A DNA stretch of 64,000 nt from Opitutaceae bacterium (GTDB taxonomy: Bacteria > Verrucomicrobiota > Verrucomicrobiia > Opitutales > Opitutaceae): NCBI GenBank assembly GCA_003151515.1, contig PLXS01000008.1, positions 62,001 to 126,000 of the forward strand, written 5' to 3'. Each line of letters begins with the position of its first letter. The stretch's first letter is position 1. Shown in pieces: positions 16,742 to 26,052 of this stretch. The notes under the pieces are model-generated. The model was not told the origin of the DNA, ran no database searches, and saw only the letters and a list, made by a program, of their open reading frames with translations. A program made the translations under genes and the position numbers.

Positions 16742-17635
16742 CTAGCGGCGGCGGCGCAGGGCGGCCGCGGCCTTTCGGAGGATGGCGCGGTTCGCGGGCG
16801 ACATCTCGCAAAGGGGCAGGCGCACCTGCTCGCTCGAAATGATGCCGGCGTCCGCCAGGGCCGCCTTGATCGGCGCCGGACTCGGCTCGATGAACAGCGC
16901 CTTGAAGAGCGGGTAGAGCCTGCGGTGCTCGCGCGAGGCGCCGGCCAGGTCGTTCTGCTGCGCCAGGTGCACCATCCGGGCGACGTCGGCAGGCACAAGG
17001 TTTGAGGCGACGCTGATCACGCCCTCGGCGCCCGAGGCCATGAAGGCGAGGGTGAGCGAGTCGTCGCCCGAAAGGACGGTGATGGCGTCGCCCATGGCCT
17101 GCTTCATCTGGTCCACGCGGTCGACGGATCCCCCCGCCTCCTTGATCCAGCGCACGTTCGAATGGCGGGCGCGCAGCCGCTCGAGGAGGGGCACGCCGAT
17201 CTCCACGCCGCAGCGCGAGGGGATGGAGTACAGGATGATGGGGAGCCTCGTCGACTCGGCGATGGCGCTGTAGTGCCGGAAGAGCCCCTCCTGGCTCGGC
17301 TTGTTGTAGTACGGCGCGACGACCAGGACGGCGTCGGCGCCGGCCTCGTCCGCGAGGCGGGTGTACTCGAGGGCCTCGGCCGTCGAGTTCGAGCCCGTGC
17401 CGGCGATCACCGGGACGCGGCCCCGCGCGAACTCCACAGTCGCGCGCACGACATCCATGTGCTCGTCGTGGGTCAGGGTGGGGGACTCGCCGGTCGTGCC
17501 GACCGGCACGATGCCGTCAATGCCGCCCCGTATCTGGTGCTCCACCAGTTTCTTGAGATCCGCGTACGAGACATCCTTCCCTTGGAAGGGCGTTGCGAGG
17601 GCGGTCATCGCGCCTGTGAGGGTGCGTGTCTTCAT
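16742..17635 (-). CDS. dapA: 4-hydroxy-tetrahydrodipicolinate synthase
   Basis: Protein of 297 residues from ATG 17635 (MKTRTLTGAMTALATPF). It has the aldolase-type barrel with the pyruvate-binding VPVGTTGESPTL, the Schiff-base Lys in VRWIKEAGGSVDR, and the family Tyr in ILYSIPSRCG. It condenses pyruvate with aspartate semialdehyde, the first committed step to diaminopimelate and lysine. It heads the dapA-dapB-ruvA operon and is divergent from the PilT-like gene, with about 86 bases between the starts. Confidence 0.96.
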   Translation of the reverse strand: MKTRTLTGAMTALATPFQGKDVSYADLKKLVEHQIRGGIDGIVPVGTTGESPTLTHDEHMDVVRATVEFARGRVPVIAGTGSNSTAEALEYTRLADEAGADAVLVVAPYYNKPSQEGLFRHYSAIAESTRLPIILYSIPSRCGVEIGVPLLERLRARHSNVRWIKEAGGSVDRVDQMKQAMGDAITVLSGDDSLTLAFMASGAEGVISVASNLVPADVARMVHLAQQNDLAGASREHRRLYPLFKALFIEPSPAPIKAALADAGIISSEQVRLPLCEMSPANRAILRKAAAALRRRR

Positions 17636-17721
17636 GGGCTCGGTATGGCGGGGCAGGGCAAAGATGCCTTGCCGATTAAAGCAGGCCAAGGTACAAACCC
17701 CGGAGCAACGCTATTTTGTCC

Positions 17722-18819
17722 ATGAACGAGGTCACCCCCCACACGGAAATCTTCAACGACCTGCTGAAGCTGGCGGTCGAGAGCAGCGCTAGCGACATAG
17801 TCATCAAGGCGAACAAGCCCGGATACGTGCGCATCTCGAACAGGCTCAAGCCCGTGGACATGGACCCGATTACGAACCAGGAGGCCCAGGCGTTCGCCGA
17901 CGAGCACGTGCCCGAGATCTTCAGGAAGCGCTGGGATGAGCTGGGGCAGATCGACTTTGCCTACGCGGCGGACGGCGTGGGCCGCTTCCGCGTGAACGCC
18001 TTCCACCAGCGCGGGCTCGTCAGTCTTGTGTTCCGGCACATCAAGAGCCGGGTGCCCAACTTCGATGACCTCGGGCTGCAGGCCGAGCCGCTCCTCAAGC
18101 TGGCCAACTCGAAGGACGGCATCCTTCTCGTGTGCGGGGCGACGGGCTCCGGCAAGAGTTCCACGATGGCGGCCATGCTCAACTGGATAAACCAGAACAT
18201 GGACAAGCACATCGTCACGATCGAGGACCCGATCGAGTACACCTTCCAGGACGACAAGTCCGTGTTCCAGCAGCGCGAGATCGGCCTGGACGTCCCGACC
18301 TTCGAGCTGGCGATAAAGTCGGTGCTGCGCCAGAACCCCGACATCATACTCATCGGCGAGATGCGCGACCGCGAGACCTTCGAGACCGCGATCGCCGCGG
18401 CCGAGACCGGCCACCTGGTGTTCTCCACCATGCACGCGGCGACCGTGGCGCAGTCCCTGACGCGCCTCTTCGAGTTCTTCCCCCCGGAGCAGATGGCGCA
18501 GGCGCGCAGGCAGATCGCAGGCTCCATCCGCGGCTTCATCTGCCAGAAGCTTATCCCGAGCCTGGAGGGGGGAGGGCGGGTCCCGAGCAACGAGGTGCTC
18601 AACACCGACTCCACGATCAGGAACCTCATCCTCGAGGGGCACTTCGACAAGATCACCCAGTTGCTCGAGGGCGGCCTGGATGGCAACAGCTACTCGTTCA
18701 ACAAGGACCTGTACCGGCTGATCAAGGCGGGGCGCATAAGCAAGGCCGACGGCGTGCGGTTCTCGCCTAACCCCCAGCAGCTCGAGATGAACCTGAAGGG
18801 GATCTTCATCAAGAGTTAG
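17722..18819 (+). CDS. pilT: Type IV pilus retraction ATPase, PilT/PilU type
   Basis: Protein of 365 residues from ATG 17722; a TTG two codons earlier is also in frame. The N-terminal PAS-like domain has SDIVIKANKPGYVRI. The ATPase core has the Walker A GATGSGKSSTM, the Asp box ITIEDPIEYTFQDDKSVFQQREIG, the Walker B IILIGEMRDRETF and the His box ETGHLVFSTMHA. The AIRNLI-type retraction motif appears as STIRNLI in the C-terminal part. PilU-like features cannot be excluded. It should power pilus retraction at the inner membrane and may serve the prepilin encoded at 51196. It is followed after 19 bases by a secreted protein of unknown function. Confidence 0.92.
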   Translation: MNEVTPHTEIFNDLLKLAVESSASDIVIKANKPGYVRISNRLKPVDMDPITNQEAQAFADEHVPEIFRKRWDELGQIDFAYAADGVGRFRVNAFHQRGLVSLVFRHIKSRVPNFDDLGLQAEPLLKLANSKDGILLVCGATGSGKSSTMAAMLNWINQNMDKHIVTIEDPIEYTFQDDKSVFQQREIGLDVPTFELAIKSVLRQNPDIILIGEMRDRETFETAIAAAETGHLVFSTMHAATVAQSLTRLFEFFPPEQMAQARRQIAGSIRGFICQKLIPSLEGGGRVPSNEVLNTDSTIRNLILEGHFDKITQLLEGGLDGNSYSFNKDLYRLIKAGRISKADGVRFSPNPQQLEMNLKGIFIKS

Positions 18820-18838
18820 GGGGCGCGGGCCCCAAAGA

Positions 18839-19759
18839 ATGCCGATGCGCTTTGGGTGCGCTCTTCCCCTTGTTCTCGCTCTCGCGGTTGCGAGGGCGGG
18901 CGACGCGTCGGAGGCGGCGCCGGATTCCATCTCATCGGCGAAGAAGGACCTGGCGGCCGTAAAGGCTCTGGGCACCCCGGCGGAAAGCCCCGTCGCAAGC
19001 CTCCCGTCGGTCGACATGAAGGCCGTGGGCCCCGGGCCGGGGGGGGTGCGCATCGACGCGCCGGCGCCCCTGCCCGCCGATGACGAGGCGACGGCCGACC
19101 CGTCAAAGAGGAAGGAGAAGGGGGCCACCGGAAATTGGCTCGTGGACGCGATGGACAAGAAGACGGACAAGGAGCGCTCGGCTTCGGGACGCGACGCCCT
19201 GTCGAAGGTCGACAGGGATCTGGCCCTTCGAAACGGCGAGCGCGCCGCCACCCGCGAGGAGCTTGAGTCCCCGGGGGCGCCGGAATCCGCGGGGCGCGCC
19301 GGCCCCAAGGAGAGCAATGCCTCGGTCTACAACCCGTTGGACGCATTCATGGCGGGCTGGGTTTCGGCCCGCGACCGGGAGCTGCTCCTGCCGGCAAGGG
19401 GCGATGGAGCCGCGGGCGGCGAGTTCGCCAGGGCGCGTCCGGGCAGCCCCCAGGACGGCGGGCCAGCGCTGGGGGACTTCACGATCGAAGGGCTCCTGTC
19501 GACCGGGGAGCTCGGCATCGCGGCCGAGGCGAGGGCCGAGTCCAATCCTTACCTCTCGTCGGCGGATCTGGCGGAGGCGCCATCCCCGAGGATGTTCTCG
19601 GGCCCGGAGGCGTCCGGGCCGGTTGGCCCAGAGGGGCGCGCCGCCCCGGCCTGGTTCGGCTCGGAGGCGGGCGCGCTGGATGCTCCCAGGACCTTCGTCC
19701 CGGACTTCGCCCACCCGTCCGACGACGACAAGTACTTCAAGCAGATGAAGAAATTCTAG
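18839..19759 (+). CDS. Secreted Ala/Pro/Gly-rich protein of unknown function
   Basis: Product of 306 residues, not recognised. It starts with a plausible signal peptide (MPMRFGCALPLVLALAVARAGDASE) and is otherwise hydrophilic and low in complexity, with charged stretches (MDKKTDKERSASGRDALSKVDRDLALRNGE). A more ordered central segment contains VYNPLDAFMAGWVSARDRELLL, and the end is acidic then basic (DDDKYFKQMKKF). No cysteines occur after the signal region. It follows the pilT-like gene by 19 bases and is probably co-transcribed, which hints at an envelope or pilus-related role, but nothing in the sequence proves it. Confidence 0.7.
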   Translation: MPMRFGCALPLVLALAVARAGDASEAAPDSISSAKKDLAAVKALGTPAESPVASLPSVDMKAVGPGPGGVRIDAPAPLPADDEATADPSKRKEKGATGNWLVDAMDKKTDKERSASGRDALSKVDRDLALRNGERAATREELESPGAPESAGRAGPKESNASVYNPLDAFMAGWVSARDRELLLPARGDGAAGGEFARARPGSPQDGGPALGDFTIEGLLSTGELGIAAEARAESNPYLSSADLAEAPSPRMFSGPEASGPVGPEGRAAPAWFGSEAGALDAPRTFVPDFAHPSDDDKYFKQMKKF

Positions 19760-20299
19760 GAGTGCGCCGGGCGCATTCGGGGAGGGGTGGAGGGTCCCGG
19801 CGCCAGTCAATTGTCTTGGATTCGCCCCGTTCGGGGGATTGCCTAGCCGGTTCCACTACGGCGTTGGCACTCCTATGGGCGCGGCCCATCTTCGTGCAGG
19901 CTCGTGTTTATTCGATGGAAAGCGGGGACCGACATTCAATCTCTGCGGCGCTCGGCAGGAAATACCTCTCGGCCTATCAGAGGTCTCGGTCGCGCTTCTG
20001 GAATACCTCGTTTCTCGACCATCAGACGGACCTGAGAAAGCACTAGGCCACGTCTTGCCGGGTCGACCAGCCCATGGGCCGCAGGAAGGCTTTGGACGAG
20101 GCTGCCGAGCTGTCGAAGCAGGCGTCAGCATACGAGGAATCACTGCCGAGCGAGAACCGGGAGCCGTGGGCCGAACTTTGGACGCGTGCAAGACCTTCCC
20201 GGAGCGTGGCAGAAACGCGGCCGCAATTCGGGCAGACTTTTTGGGAAAGTTTCTCGTAGAATCCGCGAAACGCTCGAATGACTGCGGCTTCGGTGATCC
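19760..20299 (+). other. 540-base gap with no convincing gene
   Basis: Several short frames exist on both strands but none has a supported start, length or family signature. On the plus strand around 19930-20250, fragments in two frames read like the remains of a small protein (a helix-turn-helix-like LSEVSVALLEYLVSRP, then a second frame with RRKALDEAAELSKQASAYEE). This may be a decayed regulator, but it cannot be asserted. Base composition falls here from the very high GC on the left towards the lower-GC kinase block. Confidence 0.4.
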
Positions 20300-22981
20300 T
20301 CACGGGATCATTAGCGCACGCTGCACCGCCTGAAGAAGCCGGGAGGCATCGCAGGGCTTTACCACGATCTCCGAGATGCCCAGCGCGTCAAGTTCCTCGC
20401 GAGGGAAGGCCTTATCGAGTCCGCTCATCGCTACCACTTTCACCTTCGGTTCGAGGATGCGTAGCGCTCGAATAAGCTGCGCGCCGTTCATTATTGGCAT
20501 CATCATGTCCGTAAGGACGAGCTTCACGGCATCGCGATGTTGGACAAACATTTGCAGCCCCTCCACTCCGTCCTTGCCAATGAGGACACTGTACCGACGT
20601 GCCTCCAATACGTGCTTGATAGCCTCGCGGATCGGAGCTTCATCATCCACGAGCAGGACAAGTTCCCCATTGCCGAACGGCACGGACGCCGCGGTTTCCA
20701 CGGTTTTGACCTGCGGTTCGTCGGTGACGGGCAGGTAGACCTTGAAGTTACTTCCTTTCGCGGGCTTGCTATCAACCGTCATAAAGCCGCCGTGATTCGT
20801 GACGATGCCAAGCGATGTCGATAGCCCAAGGCCGGTCCCTTGCCCAATATCTTTAGTCGTGAAGAAGGGCTCGAAGATGCGGTCAATGATCTCCTTCGGG
20901 ATGCCGTTCCCGGTGTCGGCCACCGTCATTACAACATAGCGGCCGGGCTTCGCCATGGGGCTCAGCTTTGCGTGCTCTTCGGTCAAACGGATGTTTGCAG
21001 CGGTTAGCGAAAGCTTGCCCCCGTTCCGCATGGCGTCGCGGGCATTCACGCACAGGTTCATCAAGACCTGGTGGATCTGGGTCGTGTTGCCCTTGATGAC
21101 CCAGAGGTCTTCGGGCATCGTCGTTTTGACCTCGATATCACGCGGGAATGTCTCCCGGATCATATCCAGCATATCATTTATCAGGCGCCGCATCTCCACG
21201 TTCCCCGTTGTGCCCTCGCGCCCGCGGCTGAATTTCATCAGCTGCCGGATGATCGCAGCTCCTCGCTCCGCTCCCTTTTCGATGATGGTGACAATGCCCT
21301 GGTCACGTGGATCGGTGAGCTTGGATCTCAGCAGACTGGCGCCCATGAGCATCGGCGCCAGGATGTTGTTCAAGTCGTGCGCGATTCCGCCGGCCAGCAG
21401 TCCGATGCTCTCCACCCGCTGGGCTCGCAGGGCCTGTTCCTCTAGCCGCTTCTGCTCCGTTATGTCCTCAAGCATCGCAATGGCAAAGCGCGCCGTGCCC
21501 ACGGGCTCAAGTACCATAGAAACGGTGAGCCGTCCGTTGACCACTTCGCCGTCCTTGCGCACGTAACGCTTTTCGATCTGGTAGCGCTCGCGTTTGCCCT
21601 GCAACAACTCGCCATACAACTCCAGGTCCGCTTGAGCATCGCCGGGATAGCTGAATTCCTTGAAGTGCATGTTCTGCAGCTCTTTCTCGGAATAGCCCAA
21701 GATCTGCTGAACCGGATGATTGCATCGAATCGGGCGCCCGTCGGGGTCAACCAGGGCGATGCCAATTGGGGCATTTTCAAATATGATGCGGAACTCAGAT
21801 TCGCTTCTGCGTAGGGCCTCCTCGGCATTCTTCAACTCGGTGATGTCATGGTTGATGCCGACCAATCCGGTAATGCGTCCCTGCGCGTCGCGCAGGGGCA
21901 TTTTTGTGCTGGACGACCAAGTGACGTGACCGTCGGGCCACGTTCCCTTCTCCTCGACGCCGATCATCGGCTCGCCGGTGTCCATGATCCGCTGCTCGTC
22001 GGAGTAATACCTTCGTGCCTGTTCCTCGGAAAAGATGTCAAAGTCGGTCTTGCCGATCGCCTCGGCGGCATTGTGGAACCCGAAACCCAGCGCCGCGGCT
22101 CGGTTCACGCGGATGAAGCGACTCTGTCGGTCCTTGAAGAAGATGTGGTCTGGTATCGTGTTGCCTAAGTCCGTGAAGAGCGCCTGCTCGCTCCGTAGCG
22201 CGGCTTCGCCGAGGCGGCGCTCCGTGATGTCGCGGATATTGCACTGGATCACCTTGTGGCCGTTCACGAGATAGACATTGCTGACGAATTCCACGTCGAT
22301 CCGGCGCCCATCGGAGGTTACCAGCGGCTTGTCGTCGTAGCGAATGTATCCCTTCTGCTGCAATTCTGTGAAGCTGGCATGGCTCGCGAAAATATCTTTG
22401 AAGAATCCCAGCTCCCAGACCTCTTTCCCGAGGAATTTCTCGCGTGAAATGCCCAATCTTTCGACCAAGAATGGGTTCACATCGACCACCATCCCCGTTT
22501 CGGCGTCGAGGATCAGGATGCCGTCTTTCGCCGATTCGAAGAGCCGGCGATAGCGCAGCTCCGAAGCGATTAGATCCGACCCCATTTGCTTGTGGTCTCG
22601 ACGCACGGCGGCCTCTTCCAACTCACGCTTCACCACGGGAGCGAGGCGCGCCAGCTTGCCCTTCATCAAGTAGTCGTGAGCGCCGGCTTTCATAGCTGCC
22701 ACCGCCACCTCTTCACCAATCGTGCCGGATACGATGATCGTCGGCAAATCCAGCCCAAGGCAACGGAGCAATTTTATGGCGGTCGGGCCGTCAAAATGCG
22801 GCAGATGGTAGTCGCAGATGACGACGTCCCACGGCTGCCGGCCAAGCGCTGCGCGCATGGTCTCTTCAGTCTCGACGCGCTCCCACGTCACGTCGTAGCC
22901 ACCGTCGCGCAGCTGGCGCACCGCCAGCAGCGCATCGTCTTCGGTATCCTCGACCACCAGCACTCGCAGTGGGGCGCTCAT
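20300..22981 (-). CDS. Hybrid sensor histidine kinase: REC-PAS-PAS-PAS-HisKA-HATPase-REC
   Basis: Protein of 893 residues from ATG 22981. Residues 1-125 are a receiver (LVVEDTEDDALL, phospho-Asp in VVICDYHLPHFDG, Lys in YLMKGKLARL). Three PAS/PAC units follow (for example FESAKDGILILDAETGMV, NTIPDHIFFKDRQSRFIRV, FENAPIGIALVDPDGRPI). The kinase core has the H box LLAGGIAHDLNN, an N box LMNLCVNARDAM, a G1 box DTGNGIP and G2 GTGLGLS. A second receiver ends the protein (LLVDDEAPIR, LTDMMMPIMNG, VVKPCDAS). There are no membrane spans, so it is cytoplasmic. It is the last gene of a three-gene signalling operon and is one base from the upstream receiver gene. Confidence 0.93.
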   Translation of the reverse strand: MSAPLRVLVVEDTEDDALLAVRQLRDGGYDVTWERVETEETMRAALGRQPWDVVICDYHLPHFDGPTAIKLLRCLGLDLPTIIVSGTIGEEVAVAAMKAGAHDYLMKGKLARLAPVVKRELEEAAVRRDHKQMGSDLIASELRYRRLFESAKDGILILDAETGMVVDVNPFLVERLGISREKFLGKEVWELGFFKDIFASHASFTELQQKGYIRYDDKPLVTSDGRRIDVEFVSNVYLVNGHKVIQCNIRDITERRLGEAALRSEQALFTDLGNTIPDHIFFKDRQSRFIRVNRAAALGFGFHNAAEAIGKTDFDIFSEEQARRYYSDEQRIMDTGEPMIGVEEKGTWPDGHVTWSSSTKMPLRDAQGRITGLVGINHDITELKNAEEALRRSESEFRIIFENAPIGIALVDPDGRPIRCNHPVQQILGYSEKELQNMHFKEFSYPGDAQADLELYGELLQGKRERYQIEKRYVRKDGEVVNGRLTVSMVLEPVGTARFAIAMLEDITEQKRLEEQALRAQRVESIGLLAGGIAHDLNNILAPMLMGASLLRSKLTDPRDQGIVTIIEKGAERGAAIIRQLMKFSRGREGTTGNVEMRRLINDMLDMIRETFPRDIEVKTTMPEDLWVIKGNTTQIHQVLMNLCVNARDAMRNGGKLSLTAANIRLTEEHAKLSPMAKPGRYVVMTVADTGNGIPKEIIDRIFEPFFTTKDIGQGTGLGLSTSLGIVTNHGGFMTVDSKPAKGSNFKVYLPVTDEPQVKTVETAASVPFGNGELVLLVDDEAPIREAIKHVLEARRYSVLIGKDGVEGLQMFVQHRDAVKLVLTDMMMPIMNGAQLIRALRILEPKVKVVAMSGLDKAFPREELDALGISEIVVKPCDASRLLQAVQRALMIP

Positions 22982-22982
22982 T

Positions 22983-23435
22983 TCATGGCGTGCCCTTGTG
23001 CTCGGGCGGCGGCTCGTTGAGAAGCAGCCAATACATGCCGAGCTGGTGAGCGGCTTCGCTGAATTGCTCAAAATCCACTGGCTTGCGGATGTAACTGTTG
23101 GCAGCCAGGTCGTAGCTGGCCACGACGTCGTGCTCCTCTTGTGAGCTGGTGAGCACGACGACGGGCTGGCGCTTGGACCGCTGGTCCGCCCGAATGCGGC
23201 GCAGCACCTCGAGGCCATCGACCTTGGGGAGCTTTAGATCGAGCAGGACGACGGCCGGATGGTCGCTCAAATCGCGGCCGGCATAGGCACCGGTACCAAA
23301 CAAATAGTCCAGCGCCGCCGCTCCGTCGGATACCACCTCGACCCTATTGGCAATGTTGCACTTCTTGAACGCGTGCAAAGTGAGTTTTACGTCGTCCGGG
23401 TTGTCTTCCACAAGAAGAATGGTCTTGTTTTTCAT
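22983..23435 (-). CDS. Stand-alone receiver protein, Rcp1-like
   Basis: Protein of 150 residues from ATG 23435 (MKNKTILLVEDNPDDVKLTLHAF). The DNPDDVKLT opening, VVLLDLKLPKVDGLEVLRRIR phosphorylation site, LTSSQEEHDV and SYIRKPVDFEQF are the Rcp1/CheY-like pattern found beside phytochrome-type kinases. It has no output domain. The start overlaps the upstream kinase stop by four bases, and the next gene begins two bases after its stop, so it should shuttle phosphate between the two kinases. Confidence 0.93.
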   Translation of the reverse strand: MKNKTILLVEDNPDDVKLTLHAFKKCNIANRVEVVSDGAAALDYLFGTGAYAGRDLSDHPAVVLLDLKLPKVDGLEVLRRIRADQRSKRQPVVVLTSSQEEHDVVASYDLAANSYIRKPVDFEQFSEAAHQLGMYWLLLNEPPPEHKGTP

Positions 23436-25417
23436 GGTTGTTGGGCTGTTTTGGGCAACGTGAAGTGAAACGTGGCGCCAAGGTTTTCGCGGCCCTCGGC
23501 CCACACGCGGCCGCCGTGGCGGTGAACGATGCGCTGAACATTGGCCAAGCCGATGCCGCTACCCGGAAAATCCTGCGCGGCGTGCAGCCGCTGGAAGACG
23601 CCGAAAAGCTTGTCGGCATAGGCCATGTCAAAGCCGACGCCGTTGTCGCGGATGAAGAACGCCGGCCCGCTCTCTGTCTCTGCCGATCCGAACTCTATGA
23701 GAGCGTTCTTCTGCGGACCGGTGAATTTCCACGCGTTCCCCAGCAGGTTTTCCAGCGCCACGCGGAGCAAATCCGGATCGCCTAAGGCAACAAGATCGGG
23801 CGCGATCACCCATCGCACCGACCGAGCCGGCTCGGCCTGCTGCAGCTCCGTGGCTATCTCCCTTGCCAGCGCCGTGAGATCCACCATGACGCTCTTCATC
23901 TCGTTGCGCGTGGAGCGGGACAGCTTGAGCAGATCGTCGATAAGCTGGCCCATGCGCTGTGTCGCCCTGCGGACTCGGGCCAGATTATCCCTGCCTTCGG
24001 CGTCCAGCTTGTCCTTGTAATCGTCCAGCAATATCTTGCTGAAGCTGTCGATGCTGCGCAGAGGCGTTCGCAGGTCGTGCGAGACCGAATAGGAGAACGC
24101 CTCAAGTTCCTTGTTCGCCGCCTCGAGCTCCGCGGTGCGCTCGCGGACGCGTCGTTCGAGACCGGAGTTCAATCGTTGGATTTCCTCCTCCGCCAGCTTC
24201 AAGTCATGTATATCGGTGCAGGTGCCAAACCACTTGATCGTTGTCCCGGTTGCGTCCCTCAGCGGGGCGCCACGAACGAGCCACCAACGATAGACCCCGT
24301 CTGCCCGCCGCAGGCGTGCTTCGACCGAATAGATGCTGCCCTGCAGTATCGCTTGCTGCCAAGCGTCCCAAGTTCTCTTCCAGTCGTCAGGATGGAAGGG
24401 GACATTCCAGGCGTGGCCGCGACTCGCCTCCAACGTCATCCCCGTGTATTCCACCCACCGTTGATTGAAGAAGAGGTTCCAACCATCGGCCCGGGTGACC
24501 CAGACGATCTGCGGTACCGTCTCGGTCAGGATTCTAAATGACTTTTCGCTTTCCTCCAGCGCCTCTTCAGCCTGCTTGCGTAAGGTGACATCGCGCGCTG
24601 CGGCGAACACACCGATAACATTGCCACTTTCGTCGCGGTAGACCGCCGCGTTGTAGACGACCGAGATGACGTGGCCATCCCGATGGCGCAGCTGCAATGA
24701 ATAATCGCGCACCAGTCCGTCTCGAGACGCCTGTTTGTAGCCCGCGCGCGCCAACTCCGGCTCAACGAAGTAATCCGAAAAATCCGTTCCGAGCAGCTCT
24801 GAACGTGGCCGCCCTGTGGCAACCTCGGCGGCCGTGTTCACATCCGAGATATTTCCGTCCAGGCCGATGGTGACCAACGGATCGAGACTGGCCTCGATCA
24901 GGCTTCGGTTATACGCGCTTACATGCCGCAGCGCATCCTCCATCATCTTACGCTCGCTAAGGTCGCGGGTCACCTTTGAAAAGCCGCGCACCGCGCCGTC
25001 CTTGTCGCGCAGCGCTGTGATGATGACGTTGGCCCAAAATGGGCTTCCATTCTTTCGCACGCGCCAGCCCTCATCCTCGGCGCGCCCGTTCTTTGCCGCG
25101 GCCTTCAGAAGACTTTCCGGCTGGCCGCGCTGAGAGGCCTCGGCAGGGTAGAAGACGGAGAAGCTCCTGCCGATAATCTCCTCGGCACGGTATCCCTTGA
25201 TGCGCTCCGCTCCCATGTTCCAACTGACCACATTGCCCATAGGATCGAGCATTATAATTGCGTAGTCCTTCACACTTTCCACCAACAGGCGGAAACTGTC
25301 CTCGTCGCCCAGCACCGTTGCCTCAGAGGTTTGGTACTTCGACAACGGGTCGAATTGCATTGGAACGACAGTCATCGCAAGTACCCCAAGGTTGGGTTGA
25401 CCGACAGCGTAGCCCAT
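23432..25417 (-). CDS. Cytoplasmic PAS-domain sensor histidine kinase
   Basis: Protein of up to 661 residues; the start at 25417 is uncertain and Met codons at 25375 or 25360 would also fit. Three PAS/PAC units are visible: LLVESVKDYAIIMLDPMGNV, IEASLDPLVTIGLDGNIS and LTETVPQIVWVTRADGWNL. A coiled segment (LAEEEIQRLNSGLERRVRE) leads to the HisKA H box AFSYSVSHDLRTPLRSID, and the HATPase has FIRDNGVGFDMAYADKLFGVFQRLH and GSGIGLANVQRIVHRHGG, the bacteriophytochrome/Cph1-like kinase subtype. It has no chromophore GAF domain, so it is not itself a photoreceptor. It is the first gene of the operon. Confidence 0.92.
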   Translation of the reverse strand: MGYAVGQPNLGVLAMTVVPMQFDPLSKYQTSEATVLGDEDSFRLLVESVKDYAIIMLDPMGNVVSWNMGAERIKGYRAEEIIGRSFSVFYPAEASQRGQPESLLKAAAKNGRAEDEGWRVRKNGSPFWANVIITALRDKDGAVRGFSKVTRDLSERKMMEDALRHVSAYNRSLIEASLDPLVTIGLDGNISDVNTAAEVATGRPRSELLGTDFSDYFVEPELARAGYKQASRDGLVRDYSLQLRHRDGHVISVVYNAAVYRDESGNVIGVFAAARDVTLRKQAEEALEESEKSFRILTETVPQIVWVTRADGWNLFFNQRWVEYTGMTLEASRGHAWNVPFHPDDWKRTWDAWQQAILQGSIYSVEARLRRADGVYRWWLVRGAPLRDATGTTIKWFGTCTDIHDLKLAEEEIQRLNSGLERRVRERTAELEAANKELEAFSYSVSHDLRTPLRSIDSFSKILLDDYKDKLDAEGRDNLARVRRATQRMGQLIDDLLKLSRSTRNEMKSVMVDLTALAREIATELQQAEPARSVRWVIAPDLVALGDPDLLRVALENLLGNAWKFTGPQKNALIEFGSAETESGPAFFIRDNGVGFDMAYADKLFGVFQRLHAAQDFPGSGIGLANVQRIVHRHGGRVWAEGRENLGATFHFTLPKTAQQP

Positions 25418-26052
25418 GTGCCGTTCACCCGGTATGGGGTCTTAAAGGGAGGGTCATTAGATTGAAAACCGCTGCTGCAAGGCTTATGAGCCGCGGCGCG
25501 GCAAGGCCGTCTAACAGTCGTGAGAACTGGCGCAGAACCTCAGGAAGATGAACGGTTAATCTCTCTCGCGGGCTTTGCCGAGGACACGAACCGTCGATCA
25601 GAGGTGGATGATACGCAGGCGGAAGAGTCTAATGTCTTGGGGTCCCTAGTCGGTCGAACAGCCCGCATGGAGCCTTGGATCCGCGGAGACGTGGCTGCTG
25701 ACCGCCCGCATTCCGTTTATCCGGGTCTTCTGGCCGAGGGGGCCTCAGAACCCGCGATTTGGCCGTAACCTGAGTTCAGCGCGAGCGGGGTACGGTACTC
25801 GTGTGGACAGCGGAAACTAGAGCCGCTCGGATGGCGCCAAGGGAAGGCCTGATGATGAGCCCCCACTCGTCGGCAGCCTGGGGATGCCAGGGTGGCACTT
25901 ACAGAGTGGGCTTGCACCGCAGCACGCGCCGGATCAATTCTTCCGTTCCCGCAGCCGCAATCCAGACATTTTGGCAGGATGGACGGCAGGCAGGATTACT
26001 GCACTGCTGCTGCACTTGATCATTTCTAACTCCTAAACACCTCTATATAATC
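25418..26052. other. 635-base gap without a supported gene
   Basis: No frame on either strand has a family signature, signal peptide or good ribosome binding site. The right end (about 26020-26052) is AT-rich and includes TATAAT at 26046-26051, immediately before the fabD ATG. That site is too close to be the promoter unless the transcript is leaderless. The gap separates the lower-GC kinase block from the high-GC housekeeping operon. Confidence 0.5.

Noticed and set aside
19839-20333. Plus-strand frame of 164 residues with a helix-turn-helix-like segment
   Set aside because: The similarity is weak and split across two frames, and there is no supported start. It is noted only as a possible remnant.
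26016-26051. TTGATC and TATAAT as a promoter for fabD
   Set aside because: The spacing is about 24 bases and the -10 would end one base before the ATG. It is more likely chance in an AT-rich stretch.
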